From positions 496,001 to 560,000 of the forward strand of contig NZ_LGEA01000091.1 of NCBI RefSeq assembly GCF_001280065.1: a stretch of DNA of 64,000 nt, written 5' to 3'. The notes below the pieces were generated by a model. The model saw nothing but the letters and a program-made list of their open reading frames with translations, was not told where the DNA came from and searched no databases. This stretch comes from Streptomyces sp. NRRL B-1140. Lineage in GTDB: Bacteria; Actinomycetota; Actinomycetes; Streptomycetales; Streptomycetaceae. The position numbers were made by a program, and so were the translations under genes. This document shows positions 47,260-55,428 of the stretch, in pieces. Position 1 is the stretch's first letter; each line of letters begins with the position of its first letter.

Positions 47260-48436
47260 CCTGGCGATCGTTGCGGAGAAGCTGGACGCCGTCGATGAAC
47301 TGGCGGCCAAGCGCGCCGAGTTCGTCCTCGATGACGTGGTCTACCTCGACGGCAACTCCCTCGGCGCGCTCCCGGCCGTGCTCCCCGGCCGGGTCGAGGA
47401 CGTCGTACGCCGTCAGTGGGGCGAGCTGCGCATTCGGTCCTGGGAGGAGAGCGGCTGGTGGACGGCGCCCGAACGGATCGGTGACCGGATCGCCCCGCTG
47501 GTCGGGGCGGCGCCCGGGCAGATCGTCGTGGGCGACTCCACGAGTGTCAACGTCTTCAAGGCACTCGTCGGCGCGGTGCGGATGGCCGGGGAGGGCCGTG
47601 ACGAGCTCCTCGTCGACGCGACGACCTTCCCCACCGACGGGTACATCGCCGAGTCCGCCGCCCGCATGACCGGCTGCACCCTGCGGCCCGTGGCGCCCGC
47701 GGACGTGCCGGGGGCGCTGGGCGAGCGCACCGCCGCCGTCCTGCTCAACCACGTCGACTACCGCACGGGCAGGCTGCACGACCTGCCCGGACTGACGGCC
47801 GCCGCGCACGAGGCCGGGGCGGTCGCCGTCTGGGACCTCTGCCACAGCGCGGGCGCGCTGCCGGTCGGGCTCGACGAGCACGGCGTGGACCTCGCGGTCG
47901 GCTGCACCTACAAGTACCTGAACGGCGGGCCCGGTTCACCGGCGTACCTGTACGTGCGGCGGGAGCTGCAGGACCGATTCGACTCGCCGCTGCCCGGCTG
48001 GAACTCGCACGCCGAGCCGTTCGGGATGCGGAGCGAGTACGAGGCGGCCCCCGGTGCCCTGCGCGGCCGGGTCGGCACGCCCGACATCCTCTCCATGCTC
48101 GCCCTGGAGGCGGCCCTGGAGGTCTGGGACGGGGTGTCGGTCGAGGCGGTGCGGGCCAAGTCCCTGGCGCTGACGGACTTCTTCCTGGAGTGCGTGACGG
48201 CGTACGTGCCCGAGGGCAGGGTCGCGTGTGTGACGCCGAGGGCGCACGAGGAGCGGGGCAGCCAGATCGCCCTGCGCTGCGACGACGCCGGTGACGTGAT
48301 GAAACGGCTGATCGAGCGGGGTGTGGTCGGCGACTTCCGGGCGCCGGACGTGCTGCGCTTCGGCTTCACGCCGCTGTACGTCGGGTTCGCCGACGTGGAG
48401 CGGGCGGCGCGGGTGCTGGCGCGGACGCTGGCCTGA
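47252..48436 (+). CDS. kynU: Kynureninase
   Basis: 394 residues from ATG 47252. PLP fold type I enzyme that cleaves kynurenine to anthranilate and alanine (or 3-hydroxykynurenine to 3-hydroxyanthranilate). Motifs: VYLDGNSLGALP near the start, GDSTSVNVFK cofactor loop, VAVWDLCHSAGALPV with the PLP-contacting Asp, and the Schiff-base Lys in GCTYKYLNGGPGSPA. Length is normal. Coupled to the dioxygenase gene by the 8-nt overlap. Confidence 0.94.
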   Translation: MSDLAIVAEKLDAVDELAAKRAEFVLDDVVYLDGNSLGALPAVLPGRVEDVVRRQWGELRIRSWEESGWWTAPERIGDRIAPLVGAAPGQIVVGDSTSVNVFKALVGAVRMAGEGRDELLVDATTFPTDGYIAESAARMTGCTLRPVAPADVPGALGERTAAVLLNHVDYRTGRLHDLPGLTAAAHEAGAVAVWDLCHSAGALPVGLDEHGVDLAVGCTYKYLNGGPGSPAYLYVRRELQDRFDSPLPGWNSHAEPFGMRSEYEAAPGALRGRVGTPDILSMLALEAALEVWDGVSVEAVRAKSLALTDFFLECVTAYVPEGRVACVTPRAHEERGSQIALRCDDAGDVMKRLIERGVVGDFRAPDVLRFGFTPLYVGFADVERAARVLARTLA

Positions 48437-48612
48437 GCGGTGGCGGGGGCCGGGGCACTCCGGTGGTGTCCCGGCCCCGCGGTCTCCGCCCGCTCTTCAC
48501 CGAGCGTGACATCTGCATGTCCGCGCACGTCACGCGCCTGGTACCGTCCCGGCCAACGGCTGAACCCCTCAACTGGGGCGCCGCGTACGGTTCATCGCTG
48601 GAGGGTTGGAGC

Positions 48613-49476
48613 ATGACGGACGACGCCGCAGCAGCACGGGCCGCTGCCGAGGAGGAGTCGGCCTTCTCCCACGCGCCCGTCGGCCCCGACGCCACCGCGG
48701 CCTATGGCGACCACCCGGACCAGGTGATCGACTTCTTCGCACCGCGCCGGGCGGGCGGACCCGGGCCGGCCCCGGTTGTCGTCGTGCTGCACGGCGGTGC
48801 CTGGCGGGCGCCGTACGACCGGCGTCACATCAGCCCGTTCGCGGACTTCCTCGCCCGCCGCGGGTTCGCCGTGGCGAGCGTCGAGTACCGGCGCGGCGGG
48901 GACGGCGACTCCGTCGCGGGCCGGTGGCCCGACACCTTCGACGACGTCGCGGCGGCGCTGGACACCCTGCCCGCGCTGGTACGGGAGTCGCTGCCGCAGG
49001 CCGACCCGCGCCGTACGGTGCTCACCGGCCACTCGGCGGGCGGGCACCTCGCGCTGTGGGGTGCCGCCCGGCACGTCCTGCCGGCCGACTCGCCCTGGCG
49101 CAGCGGCAGTCCGGTGACCCTGCGCGGCGTCGTCGCCCTCGCCCCGATCGCGGACCTGGCGATCGCCGACAAGCTGGACGTGTGCGGGGGCGCCGCGCGT
49201 CAACTCCTCGGCGGGGACGAGCACTTCGCCGAGCGCCAGCCGTACGCGGACCCGGCGCTGCTGCTGCCCACGGGCATCGCCACCACCCTCGTGCAGGGCC
49301 GCGCGGACCTCGACGTGCCGCAGCCGGTCGCCGAGTCGTACGCGGAGGCGGCGGCGAAGGCCGGGGAGATGGTGGGGGTGACGCTGCTGGAGGGCGTGGG
49401 GCACTTCCCGCTCATCGACCCGGCGGCCGACGCGTGCGCGGTGGCGGTGGAGGAGATCGCGCAGCTGGCCTGGTGA
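48613..49476 (+). CDS. Alpha/beta hydrolase, probable kynurenine formamidase
   Basis: 287 residues from ATG 48613 (GGAG 4-8 nt upstream); a longer frame from 48463 adds an unlikely extension. Serine hydrolase with oxyanion motif VLHGGAWRAPYD, nucleophile elbow TGHSAGGHLALWG and a late acid and His (EGVGHFPLIDP). The HGGxW motif and the position after dioxygenase and kynureninase fit an AFMID-type kynurenine formamidase, which hydrolyses N-formylkynurenine to kynurenine, completing the route. The 176-bp gap to kynU leaves room for a separate promoter. Confidence 0.82.
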   Translation: MTDDAAAARAAAEEESAFSHAPVGPDATAAYGDHPDQVIDFFAPRRAGGPGPAPVVVVLHGGAWRAPYDRRHISPFADFLARRGFAVASVEYRRGGDGDSVAGRWPDTFDDVAAALDTLPALVRESLPQADPRRTVLTGHSAGGHLALWGAARHVLPADSPWRSGSPVTLRGVVALAPIADLAIADKLDVCGGAARQLLGGDEHFAERQPYADPALLLPTGIATTLVQGRADLDVPQPVAESYAEAAAKAGEMVGVTLLEGVGHFPLIDPAADACAVAVEEIAQLAW

Positions 49477-49582
49477 GGGGCGGCCGCCTCAGGGGTCTGC
49501 CCCTTGGAATCCGACCCTTGAGAGCTGACCCTCAAGGTCTGCCCCTCAAGAGGGCCCCGGTCATCAGTTGCCTCCGAGAAGA

Positions 49583-49602
49583 CCCCCGCCTTCAGGCGGG
49601 GG
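49583..49602. repeat. Left-end hairpin of TnpB element
   Basis: CCCCCGCC-TTCA-GGCGGGGG, an 8-bp stem with TTCA loop, lies 105 bp before the tnpB start. The right-end hairpin at 50918-50937 has the same loop and near-identical stem, as expected for the subterminal hairpins of IS200/IS605-type elements. Confidence 0.75.
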
Positions 49603-49707
49603 AGGAATCGGACTCCGGCGGAGCAGGGCGGGGAGCTGTGATTCGCCGTCAAGGCGGATCGCAGTGCTCTGATCCGCAGGTTTGATCTTCACCTGTGGGA
49701 ACGCTAG

Positions 49708-50913
49708 TTGTTGAGCGTGGCCACGACGTGCGTGAAGCGGGCATTGAAGTACCGCTTCTACCCGACCGATGCGCAGGCAGCTGAGCTGTCGCGCACGTTC
49801 GGATGTGTGCGCAAGGTCTACAACCTGGCGCTCGCGGCCCGCACCGAGGCGTGGGCGCGTCAGGAGCGGGTGAACTACAACCAGACCTCGGCCATGCTCA
49901 CGGAGTGGAAGAAGACCGAGGAACTGGCCTACCTCAACGACGTGTCGTCGGTGCCGTTGCAGCAGTGCCTGCGGCACCTGCAGACAGCGTTCACGAACTT
50001 CTTCGGCAAGCGGGCGAAGTACCCGCGTTTCAAGTCGCGGAAGAAGTCGCGCAGGTCCGCCGAGTACACCACGTCCGGATTCCGCTTCCGCGAGGGGAAG
50101 CTGACCCTGGCGAAGATGACGGAACCACTGGACATCGTGTGGTCGCGCCCGCTCCCGCCGGGGGCGACGCCGTCCACGGTGACCGTCTCCCAGGACGCGG
50201 CTGGACGCTGGTTCGTCTCCATGCTGTGTGACGACCCTGGCGTCAAGCCGCTCCCGGCCGCCGATACGGCGATCGGCGTGGATGTCGGCCTGGACCACCT
50301 GCTGACCCTCTCCACCGGCGAGAAGATCACAAACCCCCGGCACGAGCGCCGCGACCGCGCCCGCTTGGCCAAGGCTCAGCGGGAACTGTCGCGCAAGGCC
50401 AAGGGGTCGAACAACCGGGCCAAGGCGCGCAGGAAGGTCGCGAGGGTCCACGCGAGGATTGCCGACCGGCGCCGTGACCACCTGCACAAACTGACCACCC
50501 GGCTCGTGCGTGAAAACCAAACGCTCGTGATCGAGGACCTGACCGTGCGCACCATGGTCAGGAACCGGAGCCTGGCCCGTGCCATCTCGGATGCCGCCTG
50601 GGCGCAGTTCCGGAGCCTTCTGGAGTACAAGGCTGCCTGGTACGGGCGGGAAGTGATCGCGGTGGACCGCTTCTTCCCCTCGTCCAGGCTGTGCTCCGGC
50701 TGCGGTGCCTTGCAGGACAAGATGCCGCTGCACGTCCGTACCTGGACGTGCGGCAGCTGTGGCACGACCCACGACCGGGACGTGAACGCGGCGAAGAACC
50801 TTCTGGCCGCCGGGCTGGCGGTGACAGTCTGTGGAGCCGGTGTAAGACCTCAACGGAGCACTCCGGGCGGGCAGTCGGCGACGAAGCAGAAACCCTCACA
50901 GCGCAAGCCGTGA
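49708..50913 (+). CDS. tnpB: TnpB RNA-guided nuclease (IS605 OrfB)
   Basis: 401 residues from TTG 49708; a GTG at 49717 is an equally good start. The N-terminal WED-like part has RALKYRFYPTDAQAAELSRT. The RuvC catalytic triad is intact: D192 (GVDVGLDHL), E276 (VIEDLTV) and D358 (DRDVNAAKN). The zinc ribbon has C329, C332, C348 and C351. TnpB nucleases, ancestors of Cas12, use an RNA made from the element's right end with a guide from the flanking DNA, and help the element persist. The 3' end of the gene and the hairpin would form that RNA scaffold. The protein appears complete and potentially active. Confidence 0.92.
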   Translation: MLSVATTCVKRALKYRFYPTDAQAAELSRTFGCVRKVYNLALAARTEAWARQERVNYNQTSAMLTEWKKTEELAYLNDVSSVPLQQCLRHLQTAFTNFFGKRAKYPRFKSRKKSRRSAEYTTSGFRFREGKLTLAKMTEPLDIVWSRPLPPGATPSTVTVSQDAAGRWFVSMLCDDPGVKPLPAADTAIGVDVGLDHLLTLSTGEKITNPRHERRDRARLAKAQRELSRKAKGSNNRAKARRKVARVHARIADRRRDHLHKLTTRLVRENQTLVIEDLTVRTMVRNRSLARAISDAAWAQFRSLLEYKAAWYGREVIAVDRFFPSSRLCSGCGALQDKMPLHVRTWTCGSCGTTHDRDVNAAKNLLAAGLAVTVCGAGVRPQRSTPGGQSATKQKPSQRKP

Positions 50914-50917
50914 GAAC

Positions 50918-50937
50918 CCCCCTCCTTCAGGAGGGGG
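50918..50937. repeat. Right-end hairpin of TnpB element
   Basis: CCCCCTCC-TTCA-GGAGGGGG, matching the left-end hairpin in stem length and loop. It starts 5 bp after the tnpB stop and is followed by AGAAGTCAA, with TCAA as the probable cleavage tetranucleotide. Likely also the core of the guide-RNA scaffold. Confidence 0.75.
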
Positions 50938-50948
50938 AGAAGTCAAAC

Positions 50949-50964
50949 CCGTAGTACCTGAGAG
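50949..50964. promoter_or_regulatory. 16-bp repeated element, copy 1
   Basis: CCGTAGTACCTGAGAG, identical to 55349-55364. This copy is 106 bp upstream of the operon that starts at 51070 and contains the first NarL-type pair; the other is 65 bp upstream of the second pair. Likely a shared regulator-binding site. Confidence 0.55.
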
Positions 50965-51069
50965 CTACGCCGCAGGTGAGTTCCCCGGTGTGACGCGGAC
51001 GAGGTGCCGCGCTCCGTAACTTCCCTTCCACGCAGACCCGATGGCCGGGTGCGCTGGAGGGGGACGACC

Positions 51070-52074
51070 ATGGGGTCCGCACCGCAGTACCGCCGTGCCG
51101 GCGACGGCGGCAGGCGCCGCGCCGGCCGATGGCGCCGCGCCGCGCTCGCGGCCCTCATCACCGGTGCGGTGGTCGTCCCGCTGTCCGGGGCCGTACGACC
51201 GCAGACCCCCGCACCGGCCCCCGCCAACCTCGCCCCCCTCACCGCGTCGACGCTCGACGAGGCGTACGCGGCCAACCGGGCCAACGCCGCCGAGGCGGCC
51301 CGTACGGCCGCCGCCCACCACGACCGGGACCGCGCCGCGACGGACCGTCGTCTGGCCGCACCGACCCGGCACCTCCTGCGGTTCGACGGCCGCGGCTCCG
51401 GCCGGGTGACGGAGGTCCTCGGCGACCTCGCCCGGGCCGACCGCATCGCCGTCCTGGTCCCCGGCTCCGACACGAGCCTCGACACCTACGGCCGGTTCCA
51501 CGCGGCGGCCGCCGCCCTGCACCGGCAGCTCACCCGGCAGGCCCCGGCGGGCACCCGCACCGCGGTCGTGGCCTGGCTGGGCTACGCGACGCCGGGCACG
51601 GTCAGCACCACGGTCACCACGACCGGCAGGGCGGAGCAGGCGGCCCCCCGTCTGCGGACGCTGGTCGCCGACCTGCGGGCCATAGCGGGCCCCGGACCCC
51701 GCATCTCGCTGCTGTGCCACTCGTACGGCTCGGTCGTCTGCGGCCGTTCCGCCGCCGGGCTCGCCGTCGACGACATCGCGCTCGTCGGCAGCCCGGGCAC
51801 CGGCGCGGACACCACCGCCGGCCTGCACACCCGGGCCCGTGTCTGGGCGGCCCGGGGTGGTGACGACTGGGTGGAGCACGTACCGCACCTCAGCGTGGAC
51901 CTGTTCGGCACCAGCGTCGGCTTCGGCACCGACCCCGTCACCCCCGCCTTCGGCGCCCGGGTGTTCGCGGCGGGCGACGCCGGCCACAGCACGTACTTCG
52001 AGCCCGGCTCGACCTCCCTGACCAACCTGGCCCGGATCGTCCTGGGCGAGACCAAGGCGGTGACCCATGACTGA
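51070..52074 (+). CDS. Exported alpha/beta hydrolase (DUF1023-like)
   Basis: 334 residues from ATG 51070 (GGAGGGGG upstream). A twin-arginine-rich, basic N-terminus and a hydrophobic helix (about 25-42) make a signal or anchor, so the enzyme lies outside the membrane. Residues about 130-310 are an alpha/beta hydrolase of the DUF1023 type, with nucleophile elbow LLCHSYGSVVCG, acid region in LFGTSVGFGTDP and late His in GDAGHSTYFEPGS. It is the first gene of a four-gene operon with the acyltransferase and a two-component pair, all overlapping by 4-8 nt. Confidence 0.82.
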   Translation: MGSAPQYRRAGDGGRRRAGRWRRAALAALITGAVVVPLSGAVRPQTPAPAPANLAPLTASTLDEAYAANRANAAEAARTAAAHHDRDRAATDRRLAAPTRHLLRFDGRGSGRVTEVLGDLARADRIAVLVPGSDTSLDTYGRFHAAAAALHRQLTRQAPAGTRTAVVAWLGYATPGTVSTTVTTTGRAEQAAPRLRTLVADLRAIAGPGPRISLLCHSYGSVVCGRSAAGLAVDDIALVGSPGTGADTTAGLHTRARVWAARGGDDWVEHVPHLSVDLFGTSVGFGTDPVTPAFGARVFAAGDAGHSTYFEPGSTSLTNLARIVLGETKAVTHD

Positions 52075-53278
52075 CATCGGCGTACGCGCCGCCCGGCAGG
52101 GAGTGCGCCGGGGCGCCGACCGCATCGGCGCGGCCACCCCGCCCGGCCGCGACCGGGCCGTGGACGCCCTGCGGGCCGCCGCCGTCCTCGGTGTCGTCCT
52201 CGGGCACTGGCTCGTCACGGCCCTGGTGTCCGACGGCCGTACCCTGCGCACGGCGAGCCCGCTGCAGCACATGCCGTGGCTGGCACCCGTCTCCTGGACG
52301 TTCCAGACGCTCGCCGTGTTCTTCCTGGTCGGCGGCCATGTCGCCACCCGCAGCCACGCCTCGGCCCAGGCCCGTGGAGTGCCGTACCGCCGGTGGCTGA
52401 CGGCCCGGCTGGCCCGGCTGTTCAAGCCGGTCGCCGCCGTCGTCGGTCTGTGGACGGTCGCCGCCGTCTCGCTGCTGCTGTCGGGCACCGAGTACGGCAC
52501 GGTCCGCACGCTGGTGAAACTGGCCCTGTCCCCTCTGTGGTTCCTCGTGGTGTTCGCGGCCCTGACGGCGGCGACCCCGCTGCTCACCCGGCTCAACCCG
52601 CTGTGGCCGCTGGCCGTCGTCCTGCACGTGGACCTGCTGCGCTTCGGCCTCGGCGGCCCCGCCTGGCTGGGCTGGGTGAACGTGGCGGCCGCCTGGATGG
52701 TGCCCTACACGCTGGGCGCGGCCTGGACCCGCGGCGAACTGGAGCGCAGGCGTGCGGGCTGGGTCCTGCTGGGTGCCGGGGCGGCGGCGACCGCGGCGCT
52801 CGTAGCGTGGGCGGGCTATCCGGCGGCCATGGTCGGCGTCCCGGGCGAGGCCATGTCCAACCTGTACCCGCCGACCCTGGCCGTCGTCACGTTCGGCCTG
52901 GCCCAGTGCGGCGGCGCCCTGCTGCTGCGCGAGCGGCTGCGGCGGGCGATGCGCCGGCCCGTGGCGTGGGCGGCGGTGGCGCTCGTCAACCTCTCCGCGA
53001 TGACCGTCTTCCTCTGGCACCAGACGGCCCTGATGGCGACCACGGCCAGCGGCCTCCTCGTCGGCCGGCTCCCCGGGCTGCACACGCGGCCCGACGACCT
53101 CGGCTGGGTCGGGGCCCGGCTGCTCTGGCTGCCCGTGTTCGCGCTGGCCCTCGCAGTCTGCTGGGCCGCCTTCCGCTCCTTCGAGCGAGACGGCGGCGGC
53201 CGGGGCCGCAGGTCGCGGGTGGTGCGGGCGCACCGTCCGTCCGACCGGGGCGCGGCGACGGAGGCGCGTCATGTCTAG
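52067..53278 (+). CDS. Membrane acyltransferase family protein (Acyl_transf_3)
   Basis: 403 residues with about 10 membrane helices. The opening RDRAVDALRAAAVLGVVLGHW, with Arg and His, is the signature of the OafA-like acyltransferase-3 family. The protein probably transfers an acyl group to a surface polysaccharide, lipid or peptide. The start overlaps the hydrolase stop by 8 nt and its end overlaps the histidine kinase gene by 8 nt. An esterase-like hydrolase beside an acyltransferase suggests they act on the same envelope substrate, possibly reporting to the co-encoded sensor; this is inference. Confidence 0.85.
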   Translation: MTDIGVRAARQGVRRGADRIGAATPPGRDRAVDALRAAAVLGVVLGHWLVTALVSDGRTLRTASPLQHMPWLAPVSWTFQTLAVFFLVGGHVATRSHASAQARGVPYRRWLTARLARLFKPVAAVVGLWTVAAVSLLLSGTEYGTVRTLVKLALSPLWFLVVFAALTAATPLLTRLNPLWPLAVVLHVDLLRFGLGGPAWLGWVNVAAAWMVPYTLGAAWTRGELERRRAGWVLLGAGAAATAALVAWAGYPAAMVGVPGEAMSNLYPPTLAVVTFGLAQCGGALLLRERLRRAMRRPVAWAAVALVNLSAMTVFLWHQTALMATTASGLLVGRLPGLHTRPDDLGWVGARLLWLPVFALALAVCWAAFRSFERDGGGRGRRSRVVRAHRPSDRGAATEARHV

Positions 53279-54647
53279 GCTGGGCCGTGTGACGGACACG
53301 GGGGTGGGCCGCGTGCTGCGGGCACGCGTCGGCGGCTGGCTGCGGATGCTGCGCCAGGACCTGTGGACCCTCCGGGTCGATCCACTGCCGCCGTCCACTT
53401 GGCTGCGCTGGCTGCCGCACGGCGTGCTGTGCATGGCCGCGTTCGGGATCACCCTCGGCGGCACGGGCGACATGAACGACAACGGCCATCTGGCCGCCGG
53501 TCTGGCCCTCCTGATCGCGGTCGCGCAGGGCGGCGCCGTGGTGCTGGGGCTCTGGCGGCCCGTTCTGGCGTGGTGGGTGGCGTTGGGCGCCTTCCTCGTG
53601 GGCGCCGTCACGCTGCGCGGGCAGCTGGGTTTCGACCTGGAGACCTACACATGGCCGTGGACCGCGGCCGGGATCATCGGTCTGCTGCTCGTGCTGCTGC
53701 TGCTCGCCCTGCGGGTGCCCACCCGGGCGGCGATAGCGGCACTGGTCGTCACCGCGCTGGTCACGTACGTCCTCGATGGCCTTGTAAGGGGGGTGGATTA
53801 CGACGCCACGGGCACGATCGCCGTCTCCCTGTCCGCCGTCGTCGTGGTCCTCGGCACCGCCCTGCGCGGCCGCCGCGAGGCCCGCGCGCAACTGGTCGAG
53901 CAGACCACCCTCACCGCCGAGGAACGCACCCGGCGCACCCTGCTGGAGGAGCGCAGCCGCATCGCGCGGGAGCTGCACGACGTGGTCGCTCACCACATGT
54001 CGGTCATCTCCATCCAGGCGCAGGTCGCCCCGCATCTCGTGGAGAACCCGCCCGACGAGCTCAGGGAGAACCTGGCGGGCATCCGGCAGAACGCTCTGGA
54101 GGCCCTGACCGAACTGCGCCGCGTGCTGGGCGTGCTGCGCTCGGAGCACCCCGGGCCGGGGGAGCCGTTCGCCGACGCGGGTGACGAGAGCACACCGCAC
54201 GCCCCGCAGCCCACGCTCGACCGGCTCGACGCGCTGGTGGAGAACACCCGGGCGGTCGGCCGTGAGGTCGTCACCGACATCACGGGCGAGCGGCGCCCAC
54301 TGCCGCCCGGCGTGGAGCTGTCGGCGTACAGGATCGTGCAGGAGGCGCTGAGCAACGCCCTGCGGCACGCGCCCGGCGCGAGGATCACGGTCCGTCTCGC
54401 CTATGAGCCGGACGGCCTGGAGGTGGAGATCGTCAACGGCCGCCCCACAGGACCGCCCCCGCCGTCGACCGGCGCGGGACACGGACTGCTCGGCATGCGG
54501 GAGCGGGTCGCGATGCTCGGCGGCACGATGACGGCCCACCCGTGGCACTGGGACGGCTTCAAGGTCACCGCCTTCCTCCCGGACACCCCGCCCGCCGACA
54601 CCCCGGGCACCCACCCACCCACCGCACCCCGGAGAAGGACCTCATGA
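53271..54647 (+). CDS. NarL-type sensor histidine kinase (pair 1)
   Basis: 458 residues from ATG 53271. About five hydrophobic helices in the N-terminal 190 residues, with almost no extracytoplasmic loop, suggest intramembrane sensing. HisKA_3 dimerisation domain with phosphorylated His in IARELHDVVAHHMSVISIQ (about 235-255), then an HATPase domain with N-box QEALSNALRHAPG and G-box GHGLLGMRERV. Its stop overlaps the start of the response regulator gene (ATGA). It closely resembles the kinase at 55429-56769 from the His box onward. Confidence 0.92.
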   Translation: MSRLGRVTDTGVGRVLRARVGGWLRMLRQDLWTLRVDPLPPSTWLRWLPHGVLCMAAFGITLGGTGDMNDNGHLAAGLALLIAVAQGGAVVLGLWRPVLAWWVALGAFLVGAVTLRGQLGFDLETYTWPWTAAGIIGLLLVLLLLALRVPTRAAIAALVVTALVTYVLDGLVRGVDYDATGTIAVSLSAVVVVLGTALRGRREARAQLVEQTTLTAEERTRRTLLEERSRIARELHDVVAHHMSVISIQAQVAPHLVENPPDELRENLAGIRQNALEALTELRRVLGVLRSEHPGPGEPFADAGDESTPHAPQPTLDRLDALVENTRAVGREVVTDITGERRPLPPGVELSAYRIVQEALSNALRHAPGARITVRLAYEPDGLEVEIVNGRPTGPPPPSTGAGHGLLGMRERVAMLGGTMTAHPWHWDGFKVTAFLPDTPPADTPGTHPPTAPRRRTS

Positions 54648-55327
54648 CGAGCGGTACCGGCGAACCCATCCGGGTTCTGATCGTCGACGACCAGGCGATG
54701 GTCCGGCAGGGCTTCACCGTGCTGCTCGGCGTCCAGCCCGACATAGAGGTCGTCGGCGACGCGAAGAACGGTGAGGGCGGCGTCGCCCTGGCCGCGGAGT
54801 TCGCCCCCGACGTCGTCCTGATGGACATCCGCATGCCCGGCATCGGCGGCATCGAGGCCACCCAGCGCATCACCGCCGCCCACCCGGACATCAGGGTGCT
54901 GGTCCTGACCACCTTCGACCTGGACGAGTACGTGTACGACGCGCTGCGCGCGGGAGCCTCCGGGTTCCTGCTGAAGGACGCCTCGTCCGAGCAGCTCGCC
55001 GAGGCGGTCCGGGTGGTGGCGGCCGGGGAGGCGCTGCTCGCCCCGGTCATCACCCGCAAGCTGATCGCCGAGTTCTCCCGGCTCGACGGCAGGCCCCGCG
55101 CCCCGCTGAGGGACCGCGTCGGCGATCTGACCGAGCGGGAGACGGAGGTCCTCTCGCTGATCGCCCAGGGCCTGTCGAACGCGGAGATCGCCCAGCACCT
55201 GTTCGTGGCCGAGCAGACGGTGAAGACCCACGTCGGCAGGATCCTGGTGAAGCTGGGCCTCAGGGACCGGACCCAGGCGGCGGTGTTCGCCTACGAGTCG
55301 GGGCTGGTGCGGCCGGCGGGCTACTGA
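54644..55327 (+). CDS. NarL/LuxR-type response regulator (pair 1)
   Basis: 227 residues from ATG 54644 (GAAGGAC upstream). Receiver domain with D61 (VVLMDIRMPG) and the Lys in LLKDASSEQ. LuxR-type DNA-binding domain (about 160-220), with LTERETEVLSLIAQGLSNAE and VKTHVGRILVKLGLRD. Activated by the co-translated kinase. It and the regulator at 56766 are about 70 percent similar by eye. Its binding site may be the 16-bp element at 50949 and 55349. Confidence 0.93.
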   Translation: MTSGTGEPIRVLIVDDQAMVRQGFTVLLGVQPDIEVVGDAKNGEGGVALAAEFAPDVVLMDIRMPGIGGIEATQRITAAHPDIRVLVLTTFDLDEYVYDALRAGASGFLLKDASSEQLAEAVRVVAAGEALLAPVITRKLIAEFSRLDGRPRAPLRDRVGDLTERETEVLSLIAQGLSNAEIAQHLFVAEQTVKTHVGRILVKLGLRDRTQAAVFAYESGLVRPAGY

Positions 55328-55348
55328 GGGGTGCCCCCCCGCTGGGCT

Positions 55349-55364
55349 CCGTAGTACCTGAGAG
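55349..55364. promoter_or_regulatory. 16-bp repeated element, copy 2
   Basis: CCGTAGTACCTGAGAG again, 65 bp upstream of the second sensor kinase start and 22 bp after the end of the first regulator. Identical to 50949-50964. Confidence 0.55.
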
Positions 55365-55428
55365 GGACCCGGCGGAACCCCTCTCACTGGGGACGACCGG
55401 GGCCCTGGACGCGCTTACCGTTCTGTAC

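Larger units (their letters stand above)
49583..50946 (+). mobile_element. Solo-TnpB IS200/IS605 (IS1341-type) element
   Basis: About 1.36 kb bounded by two TTCA-loop hairpins, containing tnpB but no tnpA Y1 transposase, so it can only move with help from elsewhere. The right end is probably TCAA at 50943-50946, the usual terminal tetranucleotide; the exact left end lies a few tens of bases before 49583 and cannot be fixed here. It separates the kyn cluster from the hydrolase/acyltransferase operon. Confidence 0.75.
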
